DNA of 64,000 bases, from contig AP031357.1 in assembly GCA_037833965.1 (NCBI GenBank), forward strand, positions 12,358,001 to 12,422,000. The letters run 5' to 3'. Under the pieces are notes generated by a model. That model was not told where the DNA came from. It searched no databases and saw only the letters and a list, made by a program, of their open reading frames with translations. Positions 11,350-24,690 of this stretch are shown piece by piece. Each line of letters begins with the position of its first letter. The first letter of the stretch is position 1. Made by a program: the position numbers and the translations under genes. Source of the stretch: Marchantia polymorpha subsp. ruderalis (Eukaryota; Streptophyta; Marchantiopsida; Marchantiales; Marchantiaceae).

Positions 11350-13765
11350 ACTTCTAAATACATCAGCATAAGACTTTCTCTTGTGTTTTTAATTGATAAC
11401 GGAAGATCATGTTTGGTAGTATAGATCATTTTGGGGATTTTTTTAAATAAAAGAAGAGTGAGATTCAGGACAGACCAACTGCAAAGAAGTCTTGTGAAAT
11501 ACTGCTATAGGAATAGGTTTTTAGGCTTGTCGATGGGAGTAGTAATAGAATTTGGCTTGAGAGAAGACATCATGACCAGTAATAGGATTACGATTGGGAT
11601 GACAGTGTGGACGTGAGGACAATCGCCTGATATCTCAAAACTGTCGAATTACATACAATTGATGACTTTCAAACACTTGAAAAATATATGTGGGAACAGA
11701 ATGACTGGTAAAACTTCCATCGGATTCACCACTCTGTTACTAAAGCAGGCAACGCAAGACATGCTTCTTGAAATCAACAACTACCGACCGGTCATTCTTT
11801 GCCATCTCAATAACCTAAAATGACGATCCACAGGCTCAAAACTCAGCAATTGTAAGCTTTTTTCGGGAAAAAAATCTCCGTCATGTTTTCCTTTTCAAAA
11901 GGTAATAGTGCATAATACAATAATGAAGCTCCCTCCTTTCGATCTTTTCGTGGTGGTGGATGATAGTTCACACAATGAAAGTAGATAATAATGGATACTA
12001 GTTCATGCAAAATGTCAAGCACAACAAAAGCGCAGAGGGAATTGTTCTCCAGTGGAACACACATGCCATGAGATTTCCCGCTATTAACAGACTGGCCCTG
12101 AACATATTCGTGTTGATGGGCATTTTTATCGTCTCGGAATCGACATAAGGCGACTTTGCTTATCCAGATCACAGGACGTTCTGCGGCAAGCAAAATCGAG
12201 ATCATGATGAAGCTCCTACGCCGATGTTTGTCGATATCAGTTTGATCCACTGGAACTCCGTGTTATATGTATGTTTGTGATACAAAGTCTCACATATGGC
12301 ATTCGAGATGGCCCGTTGTTGATGTAACTGTAATTGGTGTCAATTTCATGTTTAACCGCCGCTCTCGTCTTAAACATTTCCAGGGCAAAGTGACGAAAAA
12401 GTATGAAGCTGTAGAGGATGAAGTCGAGATTTGAAATCCTGCAATTCTTACGTTTGAACGCATGTTTGCCATTGAGATCCCATTTCCTATGTGCCTTCTA
12501 GTCGATACTCGATTCCATTTAAATCAGCACTCACTCGGGTAATAACATAACCTGTAATTCCCCTCCCAAGAGTTATAAAGAACCAAACTGAATACAGATA
12601 CTCGCATTCTTATCTTAGAAGGAAGTTTCTTCTACTTCGTTCATTAGTTTCTACTACAGCGAACATATGAATAGATTTCGCAAATACACTTATGAACCAT
12701 CGCTGAAAGCTCAAAATCTGCACATAGTTCGCGGTTTGCTACACAGCAGTAAACAGTATTGGAATCAAAATGCACGACTATGGTAGAGGTTTCCCAGTAC
12801 ACATGTTTCATCTTTCTGGCAATAGCTCATTCCATTACTATAGATTATCCACAGAACTCTCGAGTTTCCTCATGATTCCAAATTTGCAATAATCGGAGAA
12901 AATAAAGCGGGTTCTCTGATTTGTAAGAACAAGTCTTTTACAGAGAAAGTGCTACCACGATCAACGCTGAAGAATATGTTTGATCAAAGCGGCACATGGA
13001 GGTGAAGTTATTCAGAGAAATGTCTCACCTGAGTTAAAACGCTTGATAGTTCGATCTGCTGGGTCTATATACATGAACTAAAACAATCCTGTGACCTTGG
13101 AAATGTTCAGTCTCGCTGTCTGTAGGAACTGCGGCACCCTTATCTGTGAACATACAGGTACGCGTCAAGCACAAGCAGAAATCATACTGGAAAATGAACA
13201 GTGCACGAGCCCGAGTCAAGAGCAAGAGAGGGAAAGAGAAGACTCTGCCAGGACAAAAGGTGCGACACTGGTACCTGAAATATGATAATTTCAAAAGTCA
13301 GCTCACCTTCAATTGTAGCAGACTTGATGTAGGAACTTTCGTACATGAGTCCCAGAGGGAATAATCCAATGTAATTTGGACAGAATAATCGACGAATAAA
13401 AGAATTTTGAGTCACGCTCTCCTCGGATGAGCAGTGCTGTACTTGGACTGTGAAGGATCGTTGAGTTTGAAAACGCCTCGACAGCTATGCCCTTACAAAC
13501 TAATCTAAATATTTTCCAGCGGGCTGACAAACGGCATTGCGTGTTTTATATTCACAGTATTTTACAGCGGACGTAGTGTGTGTCGGTGGTAAGTAGTAAG
13601 TACTGGCTGATTCCACAGGGTAATGACGATGGGCAGGGTGTCGAAGTTGGGGAAAAATTACTTACAGATATACAAGATATTACATGTTCACTAGTTCTAA
13701 TAATCCAGTCTAGGTAGGATGTAAAGGTCCTGATGCGTGCTGAAATATACGGAGACGGGAAATTG
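11350..13765. other. Intergenic stretch downstream of the PPR gene
   Basis: Base composition becomes mixed, as in the gene islands. The longest frame is a 135-aa minus-strand one at 11843-12250, with no recognisable domain. Overlapping frames at 13034-13530 on both strands are also unsupported. The 3' untranslated region of the PPR gene must lie at the right edge. Confidence 0.5.
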
Positions 13766-15572
13766 TCATAGAGGTCGAATTATGCACAGGTTGTAAGGGT
13801 CTATGTAGAAGTAAAGAATGACGGGCTCAATGAGACCTGCTTCGGCAAGACGTTTACAAAGCTTTAAGTAAGATCCTACGAGCTCTGCCTTCTGCAGGGC
13901 CCGCAGTACGGCTAGCATCACATTAGGGTCTGGATGAATGTTTTTCTCCAACATGAGATGCATGGTTTCTGCTGCACTGTCACAGTGCCCACCCTTTATA
14001 TATCCACCCATCAGAACCGAGTAGGTTTTCTTCACAGGCAACTTCCCTGAAACTTCCATTCGGTTCAGAATACGCACCACGGCCTCCGTCTGATTCCTGT
14101 AGCCGCAAATGCCCAGAATGGTATTATACATTTCCATGGGGGGCTCCTTACCTGCGAGCTTCATACCCCATAGAGCTTTTTCTGCTTCCAAAGCTTTCCC
14201 CGCTATGCAGTACATAGCTAGTAATCTCTCATGGACTGAGGGAAGAGCTTCCGGAACCTCTTCATCCACCGCCCATTGGGCCATCTGCTCTGCCTCACCA
14301 TGTAAGTTATTTTCGTAAATTTCAAGTTGTTCCCAATCCTTGTGATCCAGCTTAAGTATAGCTCCCCTCCGCTCATAATCCCTTATTTGTCTTTGAGTGG
14401 TGGTCAGCTGCATAAGTGTCATAATAACCATGCCAGAGAAACTGAATCTGGTCAAAGACCGTCTCAAGGTGAACTTTCAGAAAAGAGGCAATTGTTTGAG
14501 ATTTTGACAAAATTCAGCAGTGACTTACTGAGGAAACACACGTTGAGCAGTCGTAAATAAGCGAGAAAAGATGTGTTTTCCAACGTACCTGTTCCTGCTC
14601 CACAACTGCGGCAACTAAACCAGAAGTGTATGCAGAAACTTTGAGCTTGAAACCACAGCATCTTAAGTGTCGAATCAGCTCCAGAGCCTCTCTTTGCTCC
14701 CCTGCCTTGACCATCTTCAGAATCAAAAATACCACGGGATCTTCACCTTCTGTCTCCACCTCACTATCCAGCATCTCCTTTACGAAACATAATGCTTCGG
14801 CCTTCATTCCCTTTTCCCAGTACGTAGCTATGATAGATTGCATGATATGAAACTCTGGTTTTAACCCAACGCAATGCATGTCTTGTAGCAGGCTTTTCAC
14901 ATCCTCTACAGGTTGCTCTTTCTCCACTAACTTCATGATCCAATCGAACATAATCCGCATCATCAGTTTGTGCGTGTCGTCTCCAACACGATTCACACGC
15001 TGCATCCACTCAAACACTTCTAGAGCACACCATGAATCCCTACCCTCTTGGGCGAAGTAAGCCAACACAAGCTCCAAATCTCTCGTCGAAAGTCTTTCCT
15101 GTAACCCTTCCAGGACCTCGGCGGGCTCCCGTACCATGTACTCCAACTCGAAAATCGCTTCTTTAAGAGCCTCCTTATGTGATTGATGCTGTCCTTGATC
15201 GTTATCCCTAGATACATGGTAATCCTCTTTAGAAACCTGACTACGAAGCTTCCACTCCGACCTCAATCTATGAACATGAAGCTTGACCCCAGTAAGTAAT
15301 CTTTCTTGCGAGAATTTGAACAAGCCACTGTATCCATCTTCCCGCACTTCATCTCCTTCAAATTTCCTAGCTAGACCAAAGCTTCTCTTTCCCAGCGTAG
15401 AGGCAACGCTGGCATTTGTAGAGCATGGCCTCAGTACCTGTCTCGAGTCAATTATTCCCAAACAAGCCCTCGTCTCTGACAATGCGCCGACATTCGACGA
15501 CTTCTTTGCACCATTCTGAGACGGCAGAGACAGTTCTACGCTAGTGAAGAAGGAAGAAGAGCACAGCGCCAT
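13766..15572 (-). CDS. P-class pentatricopeptide repeat protein, probably organellar
   Basis: Two exons, complement(join(13766..14407,14589..15572)), give 541 aa with frame kept (984 + 642 nt). The donor is AACAG/GTACGT and the acceptor ATGCAG/CTGACC. The ATG at 15570-15572 opens a Ser/Ala-rich N terminus (MALCSSSFFTS), as in plastid or mitochondrial targeting peptides. Exon 1 carries RLSTRDLELVLAYFAQEG and CALEVFEWM, then helical repeats. Exon 2 has three clear 35-residue PPR units at about residues 386-420, 421-455 (MYNTILGICGYRNQTEAV) and 457-491 (YSVLMGGYIKGGHCDSAAE). There is no E, DYW or SMR domain. P-class PPRs bind organellar RNA and affect its processing or translation; the RNA target is unknown. 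The splice junction is independently supported by an intron-less copy at 38428-38546. Confidence 0.93.
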
Positions 15573-16700
15573 CGGGGATCAATCCTATGTGAAGTTGCAG
15601 AGTGCCTGTGGGTTATACTGATTATGATCGGAAGTCGTTCCTCTGCATCAACTACAAGAAACTACAGCCTTTTCATCGGGTGCTTGATCGTCAATTCCGA
15701 GTCACGCATACTAAACCTAAGAGACCACTGTCTTCATGAACCTAGACTTTCTTCCACATGCAGATCTATGAAGTCCAATTCGGATATGTCCATACGACAG
15801 GTTCTCTATCTCTCTCTACGAAGCCAACTGTCTCAACGATATTGACTTTCAAATTCCCCGTACAGAACTCGTCCTCAGCGGCTGATTCTCCTGCCAGCCT
15901 CCGGGTGCACTAAAACGATCTTCAGTATCTACCATGTAACAAATCATACCACCCTTTACCCTCTCAATTGCGAACAAGAATTGCCGACCGATCCATCTAG
16001 ATCCTTACTCAATCGATCCAGAGAAGACTGATCGATCAGCCTGCGTAATCACCGACTTCGTCCTCATGTGTCTCCTTCTTCCTTCCCTCTCGGTCAGTGT
16101 CATAACGCTCTTCCGTGTAGAAGAAAAGACTGATAAATATCGCATTAAAGAACACAATTCTTTCGGACTCGTGAGATTCAGATGATTTCTGAGGCACCCA
16201 TCGCCTTCCTCTGATTCCTCGCTTGTCCGTCTAGCTACTGTTGGTCAACCCGATTCATAGATTAGTGTTCAGTTCGTTCCTTGTTTCGTCGCTTGTTCCG
16301 TCTGACCCGCGGAAGCTGCATCAAATCCGGCCGTCCGACTGCGGCCACATTCGTCTCGAATTGACGGTGACAGCAACCTTTTCTTCTCCGTTTGGACAGT
16401 TTTACTGCTCGTACTCTGGTAAAAGATCAAAACATCCCTCTTACCCCTGATTTTGACACGGGCTTCCTCACTTCGCACCTCACGTGTGGTAGGCTGGAAT
16501 GAGTGTAAGGGTATGGTGCAGATTGGAACGAGGCCTTCTAGCTGAGCACTTAAGGCGCTTTCTACGCGTCCATCGCGTTTGTACTCTATAGGGCAACTCC
16601 AAGACGCTGGCTACCTTAGCACCGCAAGCTGCAACAAGAGTGCAAGGCCAAGTGTGTGACTCAGTATTCCCAGCACGCTCTACTTTCAGAGGGTCAAAAT
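15573..16700. other. Upstream region of the PPR gene
   Basis: Mixed-composition DNA expected to hold the promoter and 5' UTR of the minus-strand PPR gene. Short frames (15624-15845; 16241-16450 and its antisense) show no domain. No TATA box can be assigned with confidence. Confidence 0.4.
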
Positions 16701-19444
16701 CACCGACTCACGGTGTCCACACGCGTGATATATCTCTGTCGTATCGTGACAGTTAGACACGCTATAATCTGGCAACTGTAGCCAATTCCCATTGATTGTA
16801 ATATGCTTTTTATAATTACCTTAAACCTAAACATTATTTCATAAATAATTATTATTATTATGCATAGAATAATCTGTGACTTGTTAAGATCCATACACTC
16901 ACTAGTTGATACAAGCCATGAGGTAATAATCATGTGAAGTAATGTTTACTCACATATGCATGTATAAAATTATACAAATTCTTTGAATACATAATTTAGA
17001 TTTTGGTCCAAGCAAGTTATTGGTTCATACTTTTTGGATTCTTTCTATTTTTTTGCTATTTAACTCTTGTTTAGAACTCTTTTTTTCAAAGAGCTCTTTT
17101 TGGATTGAAATTTAACTCGCGTTTTACGAATACTTTAGACTTTAATCAACTTCTATGTGTTAAAAAGCTTCATGACACCACGGCATTATGTTGATATTAT
17201 TATCATGTCATGATATCTTAAATACCATGACATGCTTAAAAAAACAGATAAATCTGAGCCCATTTCAAACACACTTGTGACCTCAATGACTTTTAACTTG
17301 TAACTAAGTAGCTTAATAATATATAATGCTATGATGATTTCGTTACTTTGTTATTTTTGTTTCAAGTTACTCACTTTATATTTCATCTTCACGAGCTTTG
17401 AAAAAAAGATTTATTTTAAATTTTATAAATATATCTTTATCTAAATTATGAGTTTCAAAATTTTTCATCAAATTATTATGAATTGTAAGCCCACAGATCT
17501 AAAGTAAGATGAGTATCAATGGTATCCATGACAAAGGTATATATTTTCCACTTTATTAGTTAATAGATTAGTTAAGAGCTAGCTATCCTATCGCTGATTC
17601 GAAAAAATAGTGAAATTACACCAAACATTATCATTCAAAATATAAATTGTTACAATCCAAGCGCTGAACTTTTTATTTTTACCGCATAAAGCATTTGGTC
17701 TTTTCATAGGTAAGCTTTTGTTCCTATGATATATGCAATCTGAAAAAACCATTTCTTTGACATTTCCCAGACGTGTCTAAACATAATTTATAGTAATTAT
17801 ATGTTCTAGAATGATATTTTATATCAACCTGTGTTCATAATTGAGTCAGCCTGCTTCAACGTCATCCAAGATCTTCTCAATACATGTTCGCTCAAATATC
17901 ACTCTTTACATCCAAATCCTCCACCATAATGCCGAACTGTGAACAGCCTACTAGCATAAAATGTAAAGATTAGTAGGAGTCAAAACTTTCTGAAGAACTC
18001 AGGCAAATTCGGGATTTCACAGTAACTGTGTCGTTTATCAGACTAGTTGGACAATGTACACGTTCCACTTAAAGCCCTGAGCTCGCGCGAAGCATCAAGA
18101 ATTGCAATTATAAGGGCTGGGAAATTCAACGCGACAAAAACATGTTTCACGTAATAATTGAATGAACCTTTTTCGGAGACACGACTGCACATATCCTCTG
18201 TTGTCAGAGCTGCTTGGGAACGTCGAACATACTCCACCAAACCATGGGAAAGGACATCCGCATGTCCCCGCTGACATCATCCCTTATACAGTCCAATCGG
18301 TTTCAATTACCATACACCTCTCGCAACTTAGAAGCAAGTCTTTAGAGTGGACACACTTCACTATGATTTGGAAATTAGCTTAGATATTTACCGAACGGGA
18401 GGTGAAAGTCGAGTCATACGGTACAATACAATCATTTGGACTGTGTGATGTATAGAGGCTGCGGAAGTTCAGAATAACCCCACAAAAGACGAAGTCTGTG
18501 GAAATGTGCAGGGCAGAAAAGTCACACAAATACGCATACACGACTGCGGCTCCAGGTGGTAACATTTTATCCTTCTTCTGGTGTCCCGTTGAGAGAAAAT
18601 GAGAAGCAATAACATCTCAACGTAACAGCTTGTTTTCAGCTTTCTTGTTCTTCAACTTAAAAGTACATCAGAATATCTTAGGACCAAATTTCCGGAACAT
18701 AGCAGAAATCTACCAATGCATACTTTCGTCGACATTTCAAGAATATCAGAGAAAGTCAACGGAATCTAGCCCAGAGAGCCCCTCCGAACACTTCGAGAAA
18801 ATGTACTTCCTGAAAACTTTTCCCCGTACGCTTGGGAAAGAAGTAATTGAGTAATCAGACATTCCGATTTTCACTCACCCGGTACTCAACAATCACCTTC
18901 CACGACCAGAATGTTAAGGACACTCACAGCAAATATCCGGGGAAAAAAATATTTGTGGTCTTGCACATCACATGCAAATTGCATCTCAAATCCACAACAA
19001 TCTTGTGGACTTGGGCACAGATCACAGAAATACAACGTGGTCCACGGTACACTGATAGCTGCAGAAACTGTTCTTGGACACCAATGAATTCCCAATATCC
19101 ATGTTGCTGTCCGTTATAGAAATTTACAACAGCTGCTCAGATCAATCCTAGGGTCAATACTATCCGTCCCACCAGGCTACGAAATCTCCGACAGAAAGCT
19201 CGACGTCTCCGTGCAACAGAGCCACTTGTGCAAAACTAAGCTGTACAGTCGACAAGTACGTTCTGCAATATTGGCAGCGTCCCGTGAAAGAGAGAAAACA
19301 CTGAGGAAACAGAAGGCGATGGGGAAGAACTCATCACCTCTCCAAAGGAGCGAAGCTCGGGAAGAATCCCAGCACAAAAGGGTATATGCCATAATCCAGT
19401 GAAATAAATTCGCTATTTACAATCGATTCCAATCTTCTCCCTTC
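16701..19444. other. Intergenic; AT-rich block 16.76-17.83 kb, then mixed DNA
   Basis: The block 16760-17830 is strongly AT-rich with only short frames and resembles decayed repeat DNA. From 17830 to 19444 composition returns to the gene-island type, but frames are short, overlap on both strands, and none has a recognisable domain. The 3' UTR of the SAL gene lies at the right edge. Confidence 0.5.
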
Positions 19445-22274
19445 CTATAGTCTAGATGAGTTCCAGCTTGCATCGACAGCTTTCAAAAGCTTATCATGCA
19501 AAGTCTTTCCCGAGCAAGCTATTATCCCACGATCAAGATTCTCTAGGAACCGGCCTTGAGAGAAGTCCAAAGGCTTTCCGCCTGCATCTGTCACAACTCC
19601 GCCAGCTTCCTGCACGATTAATACTCCTGCAGCGTGGTCCCATATCTTCTCACGATACCCGGCTTTGGCAAACTTCATGAAAATCTCGGCATCACCCCTT
19701 GCGATTGCTGCGTACTTCGCCATGCTGTACACTCGTAAGGGCCGATTCCTGAAATTTAAAAAGGGAGATCACGCCTCAGATTTGTCATCAAGTCCGATGG
19801 AGCACAATTTGCAAATTCTTTACATAGTACCATTCAATTGCATATCCAACGAACAATTAAATTCTAAAGGCCAAGACGAATAAGTGAAGAGTCAACGCAA
19901 ACTGCATTTGAGAAACTGTTCTAGCTCTGATAAGGTTTTCGAACAAGAGTCACGGCGTAGTACAAACGGAGAAAGTCGTCAACGGGAGTACTTGACAATT
20001 GAGCGAGATGGTTGTTTTCGCATCATCAAATGTTAATCAATGGGGTACAGCTGTGGGCCCAAATGATCTAGAAACGAGGCTCGAACCACTACCTGAGGCC
20101 AAGATGTTCCGCTAAGCCTGCGGTGAAAGAGTGACTTGAATTCGCTTTCTCGAAGGGCTCACAAAACGTCGCCTTCGCGGGGTCATCAATAGATGAAACG
20201 CTAACAGTTGTCGCCATCTGCCCGGTCGCATCCCACTGAGGCAAGCCATCTGAGTTCACTACTAGGGGTTGCATGAGAACCTCGCCCGCTCCCTTAGTTG
20301 CCGATAATATCAGCCCTTTGTGCCACTTGCTTGGGCTGGGTGGATGCAGCCGCGAGGCCATCCTGTAATATCGATGGTGGTGAACAAGCCACTGTTTCCT
20401 GAGAGGGAAATTTGGGCATCCGAGAACGGCAAGCACCACCTCACCATCTTCAATGAGAGCAAGAGCAACTGCGTACTGGTCCCCACGAACGAAACCTAGA
20501 GTTCCATCTACAGGGTCTAAGACCCAATAGCGCCCCTTAGGACCTCCTTCAGCACTGCCTTTGTTGATCGCTTTGAGGACGTCAATTGCCCCGAGTGGTC
20601 GTTCAGGAGGACTAACACCTACAATCCCAGCGTGCTGCAGACACTCATTCACGGCACCAACAACTCGCTGGAGAAGGTCGATCTTCTCCCTTCCTCGCAG
20701 TCCAGTGGTATCCTCCTCAGCAATCATGGGAATTTCCTTTCCTTGAAACGCCTGCGAGAGTACCCAGCTCACAACTGCCTGCACACCCCAGTCTGTGCAT
20801 CCACGACTGCCGAATTTTAGAACATAGACCCGACGGTTTGCCTATCAAAGAATAGGAAGCTAATCACAGATAACTTCTCAATACACAAGCTTGACGTGCC
20901 AGCTACTATTTTTTTGAAAAACAAGAACCTCGAATAACTCTGTTTGTACTGATGTGTACACTAAACTCTTTTCACTGTTGCAAGTTGTTATGCTAGGGTA
21001 TAATTGGGGCTAGGGACTCCATCCAGTATATTTGCGAAAAACCACACAGATATGAAGTTCGTCGTCCATGAGGAGGACATTATGGAGTATGCACTTCCTG
21101 GGAGATCAATCCATCCACACCAGATCAGGGGGTTTTCATCACGACGGTAATCTTACGACCAGAAATTACTTTTGATGTCTTCCAGGAGTGAGATGGCATG
21201 CAACCCCACAAGGAAATTTAAACAACTGGAGAGCAAATGAAACCCCAAACATATATTACCGACTGCTCGTTACTTTCTTAGATTCATACCTGCCACTGTC
21301 ACAAGAGATCGATCCTTCTTGAAATCCGTATTCTCCTCGTTGTGAAGTACTCGCTGCTGTATTCGCTGTGATAGAATACAGGAAAGCTGGACAGCTTTGA
21401 CAGCAACTTCCAATTCCATCTCGTACTTATGATTATCATGTCCTCCGGCAGAGATTGGAGTAAAGTCTCCCGCTGATAAGGCAGGAAATTTATGCGCGTT
21501 GTTTTGAGACTTCGCAGAGCTTGAATTCGTACTGTGCGTGTCCTTCCAAGCTGCTCCATTCGTAGTAGACGAAGCGTGAAAGTCAAGCTCAGGAGCTGCA
21601 GACCTGTAACTTTCTGATGCCAGATTCGAAGCATGTCCAATTGCGCTAATATTATCCTCCAGCCGGGATGTGCATTTGGTCGGTGACTGATCGACTCGGG
21701 CTAGAGATTCAGCTAAACCCCTGTTAGTCATTTCTCTCGAGGGATCCTCAGCAACTCTGTCATCCACCAACCTATCTGCATAGATTTCTTTCTCCAAGCT
21801 GCACTCTTGCGAAATTTGCTCATCCCCGCACATCCAAAGCAAATTCTCATGTTGACTGCTCCCACCTGCTTTAACATCGATATCCCAAGTACTACTAACA
21901 ACCGCCAGTTCAGATGAATGGCAAGCTGGAGGGGAGAAGCCAAGGAGGGAAATCCTCGTGCACCCTGAAACGGGTTCCAGACCAGAATTGGCTGGCACTG
22001 AAGAAATCAACAGCCGAGGCAACGGATCTTCCCGCTGCCTGGGATAAGGAGCGAGTGACAGACGAGGACGGTATGGCAGTGATGAGGCAGAGATCGCCTG
22101 ATAGACAATTGGGAATGCTTTCTCGTCAAAATTCTTCTTCTTCGAGGCAAATCGGGATAAATGCTCTTGCAAAGAAACAGAACCTCTCAGGGCTCCACAG
22201 ACTGAAGAGGCGGCCATCCTGATTCCTTCCCTTTCGACTAAAACAGCGAGCTCGGTACTCGCACTTGTGATCAT
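19445..22274 (-). CDS. SAL1: SAL/HAL2-type 3'(2'),5'-bisphosphate nucleotidase with long N-terminal extension
   Basis: Three exons, complement(join(19445..19748,20093..20792,21290..22274)), total 1989 nt and give 662 aa. Junctions are GTGGCAG/GTATG to CACAG/ACTGG, and CTCAG/GTAG to TTTCAG/GAATC. The enzyme dephosphorylates 3'-phosphoadenosine 5'-phosphate (PAP) and related nucleotides in sulfur metabolism and stress retrograde signalling. Inositol-monophosphatase-fold metal ligands are all present: EEDT (354-357), DPVDGT (421-426) and WDHAAG (598-603). VTVADWGVQAVVSW spans intron 1 and PLRVYSMAKYAAIARGD opens exon 3. The catalytic core starts near residue 284. The first 283 residues are Ser-rich, lack a known domain, and exceed a usual transit peptide. 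A second ATG at residue 20 is possible. Confidence 0.95.
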
Positions 22275-24418
22275 GGATTGCCGCTGAGGAAGCTGAAGCC
22301 GGTAACGGAATCGTTCATAGCAGAAGGACCCATGATCGCAGCTGTCAATAGTGGCAGCTATATATCAAATCATCTGCAAAGCCCTAGGCAGACAAGAAGA
22401 GAGGAAAGGTGAGGCTTGCAAACATGGGAATTCATGTCATTCGCGGCACCGGAAATTGAGTGGACGCGGAGAGAGCGATTGCCATGGGGCACTCAGGGCA
22501 GAAGCGCGCGCCACAGCCACGTAGCACTCGGATTTCCCTCGAAAGAAATAGCTACGGCAGCGAAATATTGTCTCCACCGGTTCGTTTCGTGACATTGCTC
22601 CTCGCGGCCTGTCGTTCAAGTTCCAACGGCACAACGTACTCCGCCACCGGTTTTACCTCGTTCGGAGTTGTTCCTTCTCCAGCCAGACCACCTCTCGCGC
22701 TCTTTTTCAAGCTCTCGTTTCTCGCCCTTCGTTGCTTTTCTCGATACCTCCCCAGATTCGAGAAATCATCTGCCGCCTGCTTCCTTTTCGCAGGATTGAT
22801 TCGGTCTTGAACGGAAGGGAAGTGGCTGCGACTTTGGCTGACTGTTGTAATGACGTCGTAACGCTCAGCAATTTATATCCTCACCCGCACCTCGTGCACG
22901 GTCCCGATTTGCGCCCCCTAAATCCTAGGTGTGATTTGCACTTGACTGTACTGCCGGCAAAGCTTACTTCCTTCTTATCGCTAACGTGACCCAATTTGTG
23001 GTCAAACTCGCCACTCCATTCTAGCCTGGCTTGGCCTGTTCTGCCCTTTCGAGACTCATTCATACGTTATCTGTTTTGCTCTTGATGTGATGTGAAGCTG
23101 TCAACGTTTACCCCATTTTCGATGAGTGCGTAACTGTACCATAGTCCAGCATACGGCACTCCATAAAGTGCAGGAGGGAACAGCCTTAATCGAAATTACA
23201 GTGCTTCCCTAGTGCTATTTCCACTATAAGCCAGGTGTGAATTGTCCACTGTAGATATCGAACATTTGCAAATGAAGTAGTACACACTCGTGCTCGCTAG
23301 ATGTATATCACGAACAATGATATGCAACGTCGTGCTAATTTTTGGACAGCATCGATCAATTGAACTTCCCTTGCTTAATGCTTAATGCTGTAGAAGCTGA
23401 GCGTATGGAAAAGGCTCTACGGAAGTGATTACTGTACAGTCGGTGCGAAAATTAAATTCATATGCATTCAAAGTTGCAGGTTTATATAGCGTATCATAAT
23501 GTATGATATTACCTCCTTTAATTACGCTTACTTGTCGCATAAATAATAACTTTCAATTTCATTTTACCTTGCTTTCATATTAATAATAAACAAGGAAAGT
23601 GATCTCGTTGTACTTTTACCGTGCAATGCAGATACAAGACCACCAGCTGGATCTTTTCCATCCAATGTTCCTCGCTCGTATATTTATGTCTGAAATTCTC
23701 CCCAATGGAGAAGATTGGCAGTCAAAACAAGTTAGATATCAGTGCCTCTTAAGTACCTTGATTGGAGCAGGAAAAATAGGGTGGTTGAATCTACTCCCAA
23801 GTTATCATGCGTGGAGTACTGCCGCAACTGTTCCCTGAGAAAGAAATCCTCTACTAATCTAGAGAAATGATTTGAAGAAACATGTAATGATATACTGCAC
23901 GTTGTACTCCTTGATTTACTCATTTTTGAATCTCCATGTTCATCTTCTTCACTGGTCAGCACATGGAAGGAGAGACTCTTTCAATGTATATAGATAGCTT
24001 TTTATAGAATGTGCGTATCTTGATTTCTCTAAAGGAAAAACCAAACAATATAACAATAAGTATTGATATAACTTATCAAGGATGATACTAAAGGTATTGA
24101 TTGTGACTAAGATCCACATAAAAAGTCAAATACTTAATCTGGATTCTTATATATACTACTAATCTATTTAAAAGTATTCGTATTTAATGATCATCTGAAT
24201 AATCATGAAAGTATACATAATTATGTCTTATGTAATTATTAGTATGAAGTTGACATGTGACATATTTCTCATTTGATATCATTGACATTCCTTTTGCTTA
24301 AGTAGAGACAGTATGTATTACAAGTTTTTATGGATTGATGGATCTACTTCTTTTAATTTATTTTTTTTCTAATTTCATTCAAAAATATATAATAAAATGT
24401 CCACAACTATGTCCATGA
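22275..24418. other. Upstream of SAL gene, then intergenic
   Basis: 22275-22450 should hold the SAL 5' UTR and core promoter. The plus-strand frames at 22460-22810 and 22732-22989 are short and without a domain. GC content falls after about 23.5 kb towards the retroelement block. No gene is supported. Confidence 0.45.
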
Positions 24419-24673
24419 TGTTAGAAGTTAAAATATTTTTTTGTCAAATTCAAATTAGCTTAAACCACTCTAGTGTGGCTCGTTAATATGTGATTATATA
24501 AAAGAGCTCATCAAAAATGTTAGCTTTCTAAATTAGAGCTTTTCTTAGTAAATTTGGGTATGTTTTCTTTAACATAGTCCGCAATGATAAATCGTGTATT
24601 TTCAATGTCGGCTATGATTTCGCATTCTCTCGTGTTGAAATCGTAGATTGGGCATTCAAGGTTTTTCCTTACA
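24419..24673 (+). repeat. Copia-type LTR, plus strand (about 255 bp), second family
   Basis: The segment starts TGTTAGAAGTTAAAAT, has a TATA box (ATTATATAAAAGAG) near 24493-24506, and ends CCTTACA. It is directly followed by a primer-binding-site relic. Its body differs from the TGTTGAGG LTRs at 1211 and 27119, so it is another family. The matching 3' LTR was not found. Confidence 0.6.
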
Positions 24674-24690
24674 GTTAGTATTAGAGCACA
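24674..24690 (+). other. Primer-binding-site relic (initiator tRNA-Met type)
   Basis: GTTAGTATTAGAGCACA follows the LTR end. The copia consensus here is TTGGTATCAGAGC, complementary to initiator tRNA-Met. The two differences are one G-to-A and one C-to-T change, as expected from deamination of methylated cytosines. Confidence 0.6.

Noticed and set aside
11843-12250. 135-aa minus-strand frame
   Set aside because: Longest frame in the region but no domain, no splice partner and no similarity to any family I recognise.
14464-14661. Alternative PPR frame reading through the intron
   Set aside because: The intron has canonical borders, keeps phase, and is missing from the retrocopy at 38428-38546.
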